A stretch of 64,000 nt of DNA from Amoebophrya sp. A120 (GCA_905178155.1 CAJINV010000010.1:3616587-3680586); one strand, 5' to 3'. Shown: positions 45,601 to 56,855, numbered from the stretch's first letter. Translations and numbers: made by a program. The notes: generated by a model from the letters alone, not told the origin.

Positions 45601-46615
45601 TGCTTTGCAGCGCATTACAGTTTGCTCACTGTTCCCTTCCTCGCATCACAAATTTCCAGACCCAGACATATTTGCAATCCATATCCCATGACGATGCGAG
45701 ATTTAACCTCGAAGTTGATGGAGGTACAGAGTCAGTGTTTTATCCAATCCCTATCCCCAACCAGCTTTGTGAACTACGCGAATGAGCGGGATAATCTCTA
45801 TTACAGTAAAAAATACCCCCACCCCCGAACTTAGGAGCATTTGTATTGCAAACCTTTCCAAATGAAACATTCGCCCTCTTGCATCTATCAGCATCACAGG
45901 TTTCCAATTGTGAATAGCAAAAATTTGTATTGCAAAAGACCCCAGCAAGAGCGCCGCTTGTCATGCAAGCGATGCGATACACGCGTAGACTCTGCATCAG
46001 AAAGATTCATACTCCTTTCATGCATGACAAAAAGTTTTCATTTGGAAACTTCGCATCACAAACTCTTGCAATTTCAGGGGTGGGGGCACTTTTCACTGTG
46101 ATAATCTCGGTGGGTTGTCCATGCTTCAATCCGCGGCCATGACGTCTTTGAAGTCGGGCATCATGTCCGGCGCGGTGCCTATGGGAGTGTCAGGATCGAA
46201 ATCGTCAGAGTTGAAATAATTTGTGATGCATAACACGGATACCAGTTGGCGCCTATTTTTCAAGTGGCGCATGACAAATTTCGGTAGAACTGAAATCCAG
46301 TTTGTAATGCTGTTTGGGTAAGGAGGACGCCTTTTGTCATGCTACTTGAGCAGCTCAATTTCTACCCCGCAACAGGCTTACAATCTGCATCCCTTGCGTC
46401 CTCTGCAAAAGAGGCAACTTTTGCGTTGCATTTTATGCATCACAAACTATTTCAACTGTGACGATTTCGATCCTGACGCTTCCATAGTGCCGATATCAGA
46501 TCTGACGTCGACGGGGTTTACGAATTTTGACCCTGCGATGATGGAGGAACTGGGCCTGGACAAAAAGGAGGCCGCGAAGAAAAGGATAAAAGACGCGGCG
46601 ATGAAACAGGTGTGA
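36639..46615 (+). CDS. Gene 7: membrane protein with Lys/Glu repeats and about eight helical repeats, about 2094 aa
   Basis: Exons: 36639-37981, 38293-38340, 38612-39095, 39371-39986, 40290-41375, 41638-41763, 41988-42191, 42504-42564, 42837-44051, 44369-44457, 44716-45424, 45689-45798, 46109-46179, 46492-46615. The total is 6286 nt; all junction phases agree if one base is ignored in exon 11, where frame 0 stops at 45162-45164 and the downstream frame is +1. Dropping one A of the AAA at 45154-45156 gives a smooth acidic reading (TDESDDIDYSEQ) and 2095 codons. A hydrophobic segment near residues 15-30 may be a signal. Residues to about 590 hold a Cys/Trp-rich domain and a Pro linker; a membrane helix (RIWLLLIGAGLFMLCCASAT) follows near 590-615. 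Then come a long Lys/Glu/Ser region with 35-residue repeats (to about 1192) and helical repeats with a AKKLA core. There is no conventional intron. No family recognised; the topology suggests an outer Cys-rich head and a long cytoplasmic tail. Confidence 0.8.
37982..38287. mobile_element. Introner-like element, family G
   Basis: Perfect duplication CAAAC (37977-37981, 38288-38292). Arms AATGAAAAATGCCCCCACCC and GGGGGGCACTTTTCACTGTA. A 48-nt exon follows. Confidence 0.95.
38341..38606. mobile_element. Introner-like element, family I (single copy here)
   Basis: Perfect duplication TGGTT (38336-38340, 38607-38611). Arms CGCTCAGGTGTTGCAATCT and AGATTGTAACACCTGAGCAA. A terminal repeat not seen elsewhere in the window. 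Confidence 0.94.
39096..39365. mobile_element. Introner-like element, family A
   Basis: Perfect duplication ACAGC (39091-39095, 39366-39370). The left end begins CAT instead of TAT. It lies just after the membrane helix. Confidence 0.94.
39987..40284. mobile_element. Introner-like element, family B
   Basis: Flanks TGCGG (39982-39986) and TGCGA (40285-40289). Left end TATCCCAAGGAAAAACG. Joins Ile-Ser-Ala to Ala-Ala-Gly. Confidence 0.9.
40880..41190 (+). repeat. Tandem 105-bp coding repeat (35 residues)
   Basis: Two close and one looser copy of a 35-residue unit containing ELTTDQDTEQGETANKASLR and SSKKEKKKK lie back to back. Weaker copies with the pattern GExAxxxSLxxxKKxKK extend over 40300-41330, so the whole low-complexity tail probably grew from this unit. 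Confidence 0.85.
41376..41632. mobile_element. Introner-like element, family A
   Basis: Flanks AACCG (41371-41375) and AACGG (41633-41637). It marks the border between the Lys/Glu tail and the helical repeats. Confidence 0.9.
41764..41982. mobile_element. Introner-like element, family D
   Basis: Flanks AGTTC (41759-41763) and AGCTC (41983-41987). Arms GAGTGCACAACCCCCCCTCC / GTTGTGCACATTCATA. Confidence 0.9.
42192..42498. mobile_element. Introner-like element, family F
   Basis: Perfect duplication GACTG (42187-42191, 42499-42503). Left end TATGGAAGTGTCAGGATCG, right arm worn. Confidence 0.94.
42565..42831. mobile_element. Introner-like element, family A
   Basis: Perfect duplication GAAGT (42560-42564, 42832-42836). 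The exon between it and the previous element is 61 nt. Confidence 0.95.
44052..44363. mobile_element. Introner-like element, family C
   Basis: Perfect duplication TTAGC (44047-44051, 44364-44368). Joins Gly-Glu-Leu to Ala-Ala-Ala after the seventh helical repeat. Confidence 0.95.
44458..44710. mobile_element. Introner-like element, family A
   Basis: Perfect duplication TCTGA (44453-44457, 44711-44715). Left arm reads GTCTGGGTCTGCAAAC. Confidence 0.95.
45425..45683. mobile_element. Introner-like element, family A
   Basis: Perfect duplication TCCCA (45420-45424, 45684-45688). Joins Asp-Ser-Pro to Met-Thr-Met. Confidence 0.95.
45799..46103. mobile_element. Introner-like element, family G
   Basis: Perfect duplication ATCTC (45794-45798, 46104-46108). 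The interior is nearly the same as in the 37982 copy, so the two are recent relatives. Confidence 0.95.
46180..46486. mobile_element. Introner-like element, family F
   Basis: Perfect duplication GTGCC (46175-46179, 46487-46491). Left end TATGGGAGTGTCAGGATCG. Same length (307 bp) as the 42192 copy. Confidence 0.95.
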
Positions 46616-47481
46616 GTTCTTTTTCTAGGTATTCACAAAGTTACAAGAATTATGATCCAAATTTTTGCCTCAATACACGTGCACTGCTCAAACCAGAATC
46701 TAAATCTCCCCTCACATTTTTGCATAAGTATTGCATAAAGCATTTTATCTTCCTGTAAACTCGCATCACGATATCCTCGTGCAATCATATTTGAGACCCC
46801 TAGTTTCATCTACTACCCAGATAAAGCAACGTAGCACACGAATTTTTCTCAATTTTCCTTTCACAACGACCTTAGAAAGAATACATTTCAACACAACTAC
46901 GTGCAGAATTTGCCCCCCCCATTTTGGTAACGTTATCATGCCAACGAAAAAGAAGCAGTTTCAGTCGACAAGGCTGCGGAAGAAAAGGCGTGACTGTGAC
47001 GGCATGGCGCTGTTCTAGTTCTACGGTCTTTATTCTCACTCTCGCTTTCGTGATCGTCGTGCCTCATCGTTGTACAAATCACAGTAGAACTGTTTTTAGT
47101 TGTCCAGAAGATTTCTCGGTCATTGGAGCCGATTTGTTGGTCCCCATCGTTCGCGTTTCTGGTATAAAAAAGGTTTTTCCAGCATGATCGTTCACATGAT
47201 CTTCGTCGTTTTTTTTTTCGTCCGTTGTGTTTGTGGTCGTTGGTTTATCATCAGTTTTCTTCCGTAAGTTAGTACCCTGTTGCTTCACCTGATATTCTAC
47301 TTCAATAGAGAAGCCAGGACCTTTCCAAAGAGTGAAAGTGCATAAAAGCGAATACAGTAGAGCAAGAACCCAGCTCAGCACATAGGTCAAAAATCGAGCA
47401 GCTGATGAAGTAGGTTTTTATCTTCAGCTGGAGCTTCGCCGCCATAAAATCTCACTCGATTTCAACTCTTCGTAAAACACA
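46616..47481. other. Intergenic, genes 7-8
   Basis: An unsupported 95-codon frame (46731-47018) and poly-T runs; nothing else seen. Confidence 0.5.
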
Positions 47482-48228
47482 ATGGGAAATAGCTTTCGAC
47501 CGACAGGCGGGCTGTTTCTTGCAGCCGGTGGAGCAGCAGGGTTTTTTAGCAGTCCAGCATCGGCGTACCTATTCAACAGCGAGCTACAACTATTTTCGCA
47601 ACCTGGCCGTCAGAAGAACAAGAAGACTATGCCCTTTGTTCCAAGAAATCCGTATGCAGACGTGAAGCCAACGCAGCCCGACTCTACTTCCTACCTGCAG
47701 CTATTACAGGCGCCAGAACTTCTACCGCCGATAAACACAACAAGTATTCTTCTTGCCGAAGAAGCCGTGTTTGAGCCAGGGAAAATAGATTTCGAAATCG
47801 GTTCGACGCAAAAGTGCAGAAACAATAATTCCACCTTCTGCGGCAGCCCGCTGGACCCAGCCAATCAGCCGTTGGTGGGAAAATTTGGATTAATGCGCCA
47901 TGCATCCGCAGACCAGAAGAACGGGCGGAAAGGACAGGAAATATTTGTACCAGTTGATGTACAACTAGACGTGCAAACCAACGAGGGAATTACAACGACG
48001 CCGACCACATTGGGAGGAACAAATGTGGGCGGAGGTGGACCCGGATTCGGTGTGCCGGTGCCCCCGGAAAAGACGACTCCTTTGGACGACACGAGTAAAA
48101 CGGAACAAGAAGCTCCTGCGACGAGGGCAGCTACCGGGCCGGGTGCAGAGGTGTTAGTACTGGGAGGGAGGCACACAATGGATTCGGCACCGGTGCAGTA
48201 TTCGATCCTGGAAGGGCCGTGCTGCTGA
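47482..48228 (+). CDS. Gene 8: unknown 248-aa protein, intronless
   Basis: One uninterrupted frame with an ATG start and a TGA stop, and the only complete gene in the window with no insertion or intron. The N-terminus MGNSFRPTGGLFLAAGGAAG has either a myristoylation-type start (Met-Gly-Asn-Ser) or a weak signal segment ending near SPASA. The middle contains a short Cys pair (CRNNNSTFC) and the C-terminal third is Gly/Pro/Thr-rich, ending Gly-Pro-Cys-Cys. No family recognised. A coding origin is supported only by length and composition. Confidence 0.65.
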   Translation: MGNSFRPTGGLFLAAGGAAGFFSSPASAYLFNSELQLFSQPGRQKNKKTMPFVPRNPYADVKPTQPDSTSYLQLLQAPELLPPINTTSILLAEEAVFEPGKIDFEIGSTQKCRNNNSTFCGSPLDPANQPLVGKFGLMRHASADQKNGRKGQEIFVPVDVQLDVQTNEGITTTPTTLGGTNVGGGGPGFGVPVPPEKTTPLDDTSKTEQEAPATRAATGPGAEVLVLGGRHTMDSAPVQYSILEGPCC

Positions 48229-48600
48229 GATGTTGAAAATTGCTCGATAGACTGAAGATTTGTTGATGTGGTTGGTTCTTACTGGTTTTGCCGAACACGA
48301 CGACTACAGGTCGCACAAAAGTACTGACGCATGATATCCTCGTGCGAGTTCAATATAATCGTACAGCCGCCGAAGGAGCCGACGTCCGTCGGTAAAAGAT
48401 TAGTTACGATTTTACCAAATGAGCAAGCGCATTTTCGCTGCAATTGTATGTAGTGAGGTCACCGAACGGTTCTAACCAGGGAGTTTTCTTGACATATACC
48501 CTGAAAAACGACCGGCAGTTTTCAAGCGGTCGGAAGCGTTTTTTGACAAAAAAAAATTTCAATTATCAAGCGGCCCTGGCTGTGTCGGCACCGAATCGCC
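48229..48600. other. Intergenic, downstream of gene 8
   Basis: No gene seen. Confidence 0.5.
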
Positions 48601-49200
48601 AGCGGATTCTATCGATCGCCGCTTGGTAAAACGACGCAGAGAAGCCAGCAAAAGGGGCGCCCTTCTGAGGCGCCCACCGCCTTAGTTTCTGGCGGTCTGG
48701 GGCGCCCAAAAAGGAGCGCGAAAAAAACGCGCCCAAAATCAGAACAGCGAAACAGCATGGCACGGCCACGGTTCCGGAGCATTTTGGGCGGCCGCGAAAG
48801 CGGCCGCGTTGTCGCCGGTTTCAGAGCCTGGGAAGGTTTGCAAAAAGCGCCGGCTAGAAAAATAAAAACGCAAAAAAGCAAAAGCGCGCCAGACGCGCCA
48901 AGCCAATCCGCATGCTATGGGCCCGATTTTTCTTCGCTTTTTGGGCGCCCCCCGTGGCACCCGGATCGGCCCTATAGCATGGGGGCTGGCTTTCGGAAAG
49001 GACTATCGGGAATTTGCCAAAATTTGCGACGTTTACCAAGCGGCCGCCATACCGTGCGGCCTAACGTTACTCGCGGCGGTATGGCGAGGCCAGAAAAAGC
49101 AAAGCCGCGGCCAAGGCGACGGCCGGCAAGAAAACGCCCACGACCTCACTACCCCCGCCCCGGCGGCTATATTTGGTAGTACTCCTGTTTGTACTATCGA
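48601..49200. repeat. GC-rich island with inverted repeats
   Basis: The base composition jumps, with many GGCGCCC and GCGGCCGC motifs. Imperfect inverted repeats include GCATGCTATGGGCC (48909-48922) with GGCCCTATAGCATG (48969-48982), and GCCGCCATACCG with CGGCGGTATGGCG (about 49041-49085). Open frames on both strands reflect composition rather than genes. Confidence 0.7.
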
Positions 49201-50232
49201 CAACAAGACATGTAGTTTTTGACGCCGTACAACTGGAGTATCCCTTCGGCTTACGGTTTCAGTTTTACTCCAGTAGATATTGCATCTTCAGCATCAGGAG
49301 CTACAACTGAAATTGAACGTTTATTGCCCTGCTGTTTACTTTACTTTATACTGTAAAATCACAAGAGCAAGACGAGTCAGCAGTTTTACTAAGCTTTGCA
49401 CTCGTCGATCGGTGCTGTGTTTGGCTTGTTGAGCCGTCCTTCGATGTACTATCGAAGATATTTCATCCGGTGAACCAAGAACAGCCCAGGTTGAGGCTTC
49501 TTCGTTCGTGCGCCCCCTGGAGCTGTCTATAATATTGAAGCGCTTTCATTGTAAGGGAAAGTGTGTCCTCGGTTGTCGTGCAAATCGGATAATTTGCGCT
49601 ACGTTTAAGTACTGATTTTTCATTTCTTGGCTGCAATCGTCTGCGTCAACGAGGTACTATGATCGGTATCTGTCGTCCACTGCAATCGCATTTAGGCGCA
49701 AGAAGTGCAAAGCTATCGTGCGAAAACTTTCGGTTGCTGCCGCGCTTCGTGTTTTCGTGCGCTTCGTGTTTTCGTGCAATTTTCGAAAAATTAATTTCGG
49801 TTGCTTCCACGCCTCGTGTCTTCGTGTGATTTCCGGTTCGTCCACACTGCATCGTGTAAATTAGGTCAGATCAGGTGTTTGACACCCTAAAAGCGAACCG
49901 ATTGAATTATCCCAACCACGACCACAGGTTTGCTCTTTCGCATGTCAACTCCCGAATTCGCAGACACACAGAAATCACCCCTAAAAATTTGCGCATAGAA
50001 ATTAGGTAACTATAGTACAACCCCACCACCTAAGTAGAGAAATACAAGAGCAGGCGTCTGCCAAGAGCCCTACAATCCGTGATCATGCTGCTATGAAGTT
50101 GCGACTCAAAATCCAGTGAACATTCCCCGATGCGCTACTCCTGAGGGCGGGGCAGCTCTGCGCGAAAGCCGCGGGTTTCGGTGATACGTTCGCTATGGAT
50201 CATTTCTTGACGGCAAGAGTTGGACCACGAAG
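49201..50232. other. Intergenic, upstream of gene 9
   Basis: A small repeat at about 49735-49830: GCGCTTCGTGTTTTCGTGC occurs twice in tandem inside a longer diverged duplication that begins TTTCGGTTGCT. Nothing else is supported. Confidence 0.6.
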
Positions 50233-53200
50233 ATGTCGCCTGCAGTAGGAACAAGTACAGCAAGAACACCCATGCTGTCTGGAAAAATGAAGCGGGAGAA
50301 TAAACCTCTCGCCCCTGCTTTGGGGAATATTCCGGGGCGACCGCTATGGGGGGCAAGACCTCCTCCGAGGTGGAGTACAACTGCAGCGGCGGTTTCGTCG
50401 ATAATAGCAACAGAGATTCATCTTTTAACGAGCCAGAGCGTCTTTTTCCAGCCTGTTGCCGCTCTGCTTCAGCTGAAAGGGAACAGCAAGCGTGCAAGTG
50501 CAGCTTCTTCACGAATAAAACCGTTGCTGGCGAATCGGAAAGAAAGAGTGGAACAGTTGGAACTGCGGCTGGAACAGGAAGAGAAGGAGAACAAGAGCAG
50601 ACCCAGTCCAGATAGTAAAAGCCCGCGGAAGGAGAAAGGACAAGGAGTTGTACCAACTGGCAGTTCATCTTCATCCGAACAGGAACCAGGGACAACAAAG
50701 GCCGACGTAGTGGACAAAAAGTCATCAATATTAGAAAGCACAAGAACAACTACACAGCAGGATGCCCCAGAAGGATTGCCGCCAATAGCGAAACGTTCCG
50801 TAAGTCTGCTTCAGAGCAGGCGAAAGCCTCCGAGTGATTTTTCGAGAAATAAGCACGAAGAAGACCACTACCCTGTGCAGGAGCAGAAAGTAGACACCAA
50901 TAATAATGCCATGGAAAATATTAACACAAAATGCGACGAGGTGGAACCACAAGACGACGACAACGATGACGATATTTCTTTTGGTAAAGAGGACGTTTCT
51001 CTTCTTGAAAAGCGACGGGCTGCGAGACGAGCAAACGACGGTGCGTTAGCAATGGAGGAATTGTCTTTCCCGCCAACCACTTCTTTCTTCCAAATCGGTG
51101 AGGTGAAGCGGGGATCGAAGAGCCGGCTGAAGGTTCCTGCAAAGGACAAGCGTGCTGTTGCTGACCAAAATGAAGATGCGTTGAACAATGCCGATTCATC
51201 TTCCCGTACTACAGTGACTTCCGGTTCGATTTTAGAAATTTTGAACAAGAAGAAGAGAAGAATAACAGTAACCACTACACGTCTTGCGGAGAGCAGTACG
51301 CGCGAAGGTCGCATTTTAGCAGCAGCAAAAGAAGGAACCTCCAAAAAAGCAGCGCTAGCGTCGACCAACGCGCCCGTTCCCGCTCGAAACCAGCCCAACC
51401 AGAGCAACGACGTAGTCTTTTCTTTCGAAGGAGGAGGAGGACCACCGTCCGGAAATGATGTGAAAACGCCGTCGATTTTATCCGCGAGCAGTAAAAGAAC
51501 TTCGGTTGAAGATAAAAATTCCGCGACGTGGTCGTCCGGGGAGCGAAGTACTTCTATATCCGCGAATAAAGCTACTGGTCGTACTCGTAGACGTAGTACT
51601 CCGAGCACGACCTCAGAAGATGAGAATGCGCACCAGCCGGGGTCAGGAGCCAGCTCTCCTGGACGATATCAAGATGATGTTGTATCAGAAGACGGAGTAT
51701 GAAATGCAAAAATGTCTGGGTCTGGAAGATTGCGAGATTTGTCATGCCAGTCTGGCATGCCTCTACACTCTGTATTGCGTGGCCACCAAGAGGTCCTCTT
51801 GCCTGTCATGCAAAAGCGCAGTTTCTCATGCGAAATGCGCATCACAGAATCACGAAAAAACTTGTCATGCTTGGCGGCGCATTACAGAGCACTTATTGTT
51901 CACGGACTTGCATCACAAGTTTCCAGACCCAGACATTTTTACAATCCATACGGAGCCTATGCCTATCCAGAACCACCTCCCCCGAAAATTTCCTCTATCA
52001 TGTTCGCCGCCCCGCCAGTTACGGAAGAGGAGCAGCACCAACCTGCATCATCTTCATCTTCACCAGGGTATGGTATTCATGAAAGCGACAGCCCAAAAAT
52101 CAAGATAAACATCAACATCCCAACGTCAGATGGGAAGAACACCGAGGACACAAGTAATACAAATACTCTTCCGTCGGCCTCCGTGCCCCTCGAAGTAGAG
52201 GCTCCTGGAACATCAAGCAACGGCACGGACGCTTCGCTGGCGCCAGACGGGGCGTCCGATGGCAGCAGCAGCAGCGGCAGTTCCGAACTCATGGATGATG
52301 ATATCAAGTACACAACTCTCCCTCCCCCTCATTTGTCATGCAAAACCCCAAATCCAGTCGCTGCCCTGTGGCTCTGTTTGCATGACAAATTCCGGAAGCC
52401 CAAACAGTACTACATCAGGTACATAAATTTGTCATGCGTAGGCTCCACGTGTGCTGGTGTTTGTATTGCTGTTCATGCCATACAAATGAGGGGGAGGGGG
52501 ACTTGTGCACTGTTATAGATGAAGAAGATTCCTCCATCCTCGGGATCATCAAGCGCCTCACCACCGGGTATCAGAAGGAAAAATCCCCCCTCCCCATATC
52601 GAAAAGGTATGTTTCCAAAAATTTGCGTTGCGGATTTGAGGTCACAAATCACCTCTGTCTTGCACGAAGGCAAACCCAAAGAATACGCCGCCTTATGGAG
52701 GCGATTTGTAATGCTGTTTCACCTACATGGCAGGCCTCTCTTATGCCAAGCGCCTACAACAAAACACCCCTACGCAGGCTCCTGAGGCTTTGCCTGTAGT
52801 GCCTCGCTGCAAGACAGGGCTGATTTGTGTACTCAAATACAGCATCACAAATTTCGTTTTCGATATGGGGAGGGGGAATTTTTCTTCTTGATACCGGGCA
52901 AATCATCGCCATCATTGCCGCCGCGAGTTTCCTGTTACTAGTTCTCGCGCTCTGCTGCTACCTGAAGTGCTGCCGGATATGAAATGCAAATATGTCTGGG
53001 TCTGGATGAGTGCAATGTTTGTCATGCATATTTTCCATGAGTCATGATGTCTGTGATGCATGCCTAGCATCACAGATTCTGCGGGGGCCTTCTGATGCTC
53101 CTACGACCGCATGAGAAATGCCCTCTTTGCGTAGCAACAACTGGGCCTCTTTTCCTATTCATGCAATACAGATTTTATGTAGAAAATCCTGAGGCAGCAT

Positions 53201-56200
53201 CACAAGTTGCACCCTTCCAGACTCAGACATTTTTGCATTTGATACCGGAAGAAGAGCGACAACAAATCGGTCAAGCTGGTAAAAACGCCGAGCGGGAATT
53301 TTATCGTGGATGAGTCGGGGCTGGATCAGGGAGATACAGAAGGACACCGCGCATCGGGAGTTAATACAGGCAATAAACCTGCTACACGAAAATCCGGGGA
53401 TCCAGACGAGGGCACAGCACTCCCCCACGACGGGAAACACCATAAACATCCGAAAGGTAGTACCCCGCAACAGCAGCACCTAGTCGGCGGGCAACATCAA
53501 GCGGGTAGTACTCCTATGAAGGGCGCGGGAAAGCATATCCAGGGCTCTTTGCCGCCTCTAGCCCATGGAGGTTCTTCGCAGCTCTCCAACCCACAAAGCC
53601 TACTGCAGGGGATGCTTCATGGTGCCCAGGGAGCGGAAGTTGTTGCGGTCGCTGCCCCAGCAGGGTTGGCGCAACCGTCGAATGAAATTTACCATGGGCA
53701 ATCGCCCTCGCAAAACGCGTTTCTGATGGGCACGGGTGCGGCGCCGGGGCCGGTGAGCAAATTCGGCAGAGCCATGTCGAGGGAACTCAAGTACGGCTTG
53801 GACCACGCGAAGGACATACCGAAGATATCAAGAGGAAAAATCCCCCCTCCCCATATCGAACAGGAAATTTGTGATGCTGGATTTGCTTCCCCAAATCGGC
53901 CTGTGTTCCTAGAAGGCCAAGGGACGCACTTGCGGCCTTAATTGCAGGCAATTTGTCATGCTGTTTCCCACTTCCAGTTGCCTCCTGTCATGCTGAAGAT
54001 GCAAGGCCTTCTTACGCCAGCAAGCACTACAGTCTGCGTCTTTTCCCTTCTAGCATGACAACATCTTTTGTGGTCACAAATCAGCATCACAAATTTCCTG
54101 TTTGAATATGGGGAGGGGGGATTTTTCCTTTCGATAGAAGAGCCAAGAAATAAACGAGGACGATTATGCGAAAAAGATCGCGTTGAACCGCCAGTATCAA
54201 ATGTAAAAATGTCTGGGTCTGGAAGAATCCAACTTGTCATGCTGATTTTGGATTCTAAAAAAATCTGTATTGCATGAGCAGCAAAGAGAGTCCGAATTTT
54301 GCAGCACGGAAAGAGCATTTGCCATGCGGAATAGGCATCAGGAAGCCCCCTAAAAATCTGTGATGCTAGGGGATGCATCACAGACTTGAGGAGTCATGCA
54401 AAATATGCATGACAAACCCGGCAATCTTCCAGACCCAGACATTTTTACATTTGATAGCCAGAAGTACTTCGCAAATCTCACGCACGACTCACGGTTTAAT
54501 TTAGAAGAGAACCAAACAGCAGAAGAAAAAATCGCGATTTTAAACGCGTACTACGCCGAAACGGACCTCGGTTCCGGCGTCTCCGACACGAGCGCAGAAC
54601 AGTCAGAGGACGCTCTAACTGCACCAGCGAACAAGCAGGGGCATAAGAAGAAAAAAGCGATGAAAAATATCGCAGCTACAGGACCGGGAAGCAAGAGAAA
54701 GAAGATTTTCAAGGACGTGGGGGAAATTGTAACCGCTTTGGAGGTGAAGTGGCGGGATCTGGTGGATTTGGAAAAGCGGAAATTGCTCGCGTACATGATC
54801 AACGACCCGACACTTCCCGGGACTCTGGAAATCCCCGCGGAATTATATCGTAAGGAAAGATCCCCCCTCCTCATATTGAAATGGTACGTTCTCCAAAATT
54901 TGCGTTGCTGATTTGAGGTCACAAATCACATCTGTCTTGCAAGAAGAGAAGGGCAGAAACTTCCGCCCCATTATGAAGCCGGTTTGTCATGCTGTTGGGC
55001 CTACAGGGCAGCCGTTTGCCATGCTGAACAACTAGACCCATACGCCCCGACCTACCCTGGGGATCAGGCCGCAATGCCTCCCTGCAATACAAAGCTGATT
55101 TGTGTACACAAATCCAGCATCAGAAATTCTGTTTTGATATGGGGAGGGGGGATTTTTCCTCACAATAAATTATTCGACCGGCTGGTCGAAGTACCGTTCG
55201 CCTTGCCGACGCTCGGAGAGGTGCGGCATGTGGTCAAGGAGTGGAAAAGGGTATTAAGTTTATATTCCAAAATCCGCATCACAAGTTTGCTACGCATGAC
55301 ACTGAAAATCTATCTGTCATGCGGCGTTCCTAAGGGAAAACACAGCTAGAAATCCATTGTCGTGCATCTGTAGCATGACACACACTTCTGCGATCCATTT
55401 TCTGCATCACAAGTTCACAATCACAGCGAAATCATAAATCAATCTGAAACTACCCCACTACAGATCGGTGTGAAGAAGGCCGAGAAGCGGGAATCGACCG
55501 GGAGTCCGGAGACGTATTTTCATTTGAAGCAGAAAAAAACCCACTCCGACAATTCCGGTGACGGATCAGACTCCTCCGATTCCGATGTGTCCGACTCAGA
55601 TTATTCCGAAGAGGACCCGGAAAACGCAACCCCAAAATCCCACTACAAGAACCGCATAAAATCGAAGTCTTTGCAGTTTAAGTACAAAAGAGCGGTGATC
55701 GACTCCGGATTCACGCCGGTCTTCGAGTCGGATTTGCGGATTGCTTTGTCCTTCGGAATATGAACTGCAAATATGTCAGGGTCTGGAAAAGTGGAATCTG
55801 TATTGTGTGTCTTGCACTCCTGTAAAATCTGTATTGCATGACCGACAAAGGCGCGAACTTGTTGTCATGCAAAAACGCAGTTTCTCATGCGCACTGCACA
55901 TGAGGAAGCGTCCTGAAAATTTGTCATGCTTGGCTGCACTCAGGAGTATGCTCAGTCATCGCCACTTAGCATCACAAGCTTCCAGACCCAGACATATTTG
56001 CAATTCATACGGAAAAATCACGGACTTCATCGTGAAGCCGGAAAATGTGATCGACGTGTCTTTACTAAAATGCTACGGCATTGATCTAAACTCCGATCGC
56101 CTCGGCGCGGTGATTGTGTGGGCGCGGCGAAGGCGGAAGGAGCTGCGGGACGTGGAAAGAGGATTGTTAGACGCGGAGTTGGTGGATGGGTTCGATTTGG

Positions 56201-56855
56201 TGAACCAAGTGGAACAACTCTACCCAACGGAACCGGATCAGCAGGAGATGGTGTGGAAAAAGTGCGTTTTGGAAAAAACGCTCGGGCAGCAGGAAACCGC
56301 GGACATTTTGATCCACATGTCGCCGTTTTCGGAGGAGTATAGCAAGGAACTCGCGCATAAACTCTGTGTGGAGGAAAACCCGGCGAATTATGAGTTGGAA
56401 AAGCGAGTGAAAGCGCAGGTGATCCACAAATCGCAACAAGCATTATCGGCGAACAAGACGACGTTTGAATTAGATAACAAGCACGAGCACCACCACACGT
56501 TCGTCGACCCGTTAGCGCAGGACACACTAGCGCCGCCAAACGAGGAAGAGGCCGAGAAATTGCACGCTTTAGGGTTCGCACCCCGGGAAAATCTGAAGCG
56601 CATGAAGGGGTGGACTCACGCGCTGTACTTGCTATGCATTGCAAAAGTATCGTACTAGTAGAAACTGCATGACAAATTTGCTCAAGAACAAAAATGCAAT
56701 TTGTAATGCTGTTTTCCCTTAGAAAGTAGATCTGTCATGCATGACTGCAATTAGTACGAGTACGATGCTTTTGCACTTGATACTTGCAAGCGAAAATCGA
56801 CTGGATCACGCAGCAAAGGAGCAAAAAACTCGGAACGCAGCTGTCGCAGGGATAG
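50233..56855 (+). CDS. Gene 9: single-pass membrane protein, 1335 aa
   Basis: Exons: 50233-51697, 51956-52301, 52523-52568, 52899-52977, 53250-53825, 54142-54194, 54462-54845, 55173-55250, 55464-55758, 56015-56632, 56788-56855 (4008 nt, exactly 1336 codons, stop 56853-56855). Residues 1-615 are low-complexity and charged (Lys, Glu, Ser). A membrane helix (IIAIIAASFLLLVLALCCYL) near 621-640 follows and is capped by KCCRKK, pointing to a cytoplasmic C-terminal side. After a His/Gly/Gln linker come Lys/Glu helical parts, a Ser/Asp run (SDSSDSDVSDSDYSEEDPE) and a final region of about 230 residues that looks globular. The single GT-AG intron (55251-55463) is unusually rich in the motif found inside the insertions. 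Nine insertions are removed, all with perfect duplications. No family recognised. Confidence 0.82.
51698..51950. mobile_element. Introner-like element, family A
   Basis: Perfect duplication CGGAG (51693-51697, 51951-51955). Without removal the frame stops at its fifth base. Confidence 0.95.
52302..52517. mobile_element. Introner-like element, family D
   Basis: Perfect duplication GATGA (52297-52301, 52518-52522). Left end TATCAAGTACACAACTC departs from the TATGAGAGTG type. Confidence 0.94.
52569..52893. mobile_element. Introner-like element, family C
   Basis: Perfect duplication CCGGG (52564-52568, 52894-52898). At 325 bp the longest C copy; the exon before it is 46 nt and the exon after carries the membrane helix. 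Confidence 0.95.
52978..53244. mobile_element. Introner-like element, family A, reverse orientation
   Basis: Perfect duplication CCGGA (52973-52977, 53245-53249). It sits just after the membrane helix; removal extends Cys-Cys-Arg with Lys-Lys-Ser instead of a stop. Confidence 0.95.
53826..54136. mobile_element. Introner-like element, family C
   Basis: Perfect duplication GAAGA (53821-53825, 54137-54141). A 53-nt exon follows. Confidence 0.95.
54195..54456. mobile_element. Introner-like element, family A
   Basis: Perfect duplication GCCAG (54190-54194, 54457-54461). Ends TATCAAATGT / ACATTTGATA are exact complements. Confidence 0.96.
54846..55167. mobile_element. Introner-like element, family C
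   Basis: Perfect duplication AATTA (54841-54845, 55168-55172). Left arm GGAAAGATCCCCCCTCC has one change. Confidence 0.94.
55251..55463 (+). other. GT-AG intron rich in insertion-type motifs
   Basis: Donor GTATTAAG, acceptor CTACAG. Inside are CATCACAAG, GCATGACAC, GTCATGC, GCATGACACAC and GCATCACAAG, the motif that fills the inverted-repeat elements, yet there are no inverted ends and no 5-bp duplication. It looks like an element in transition to an ordinary intron. Confidence 0.7.
55759..56009. mobile_element. Introner-like element, family A
   Basis: Perfect duplication CGGAA (55754-55758, 56010-56014). Left arm GTCAGGGTCTGG. Joins Ser-Phe-Gly to Lys-Ile-Thr. Confidence 0.95.
56633..56782. 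mobile_element. Introner-like element, family E
   Basis: Perfect duplication CTTGC (56628-56632, 56783-56787). 150 bp. Only 68 nt of coding sequence follow. Confidence 0.95.

Noticed and set aside
46731-47018. 95-codon ORF between genes 7 and 8
   Set aside because: No start context, motif or continuation; composition resembles the surrounding intergenic DNA.
51700-51702. TGA as the end of gene 9 after 489 codons
   Set aside because: It lies inside a family A element with a perfect CGGAG duplication, and the frame continues for 846 more codons.
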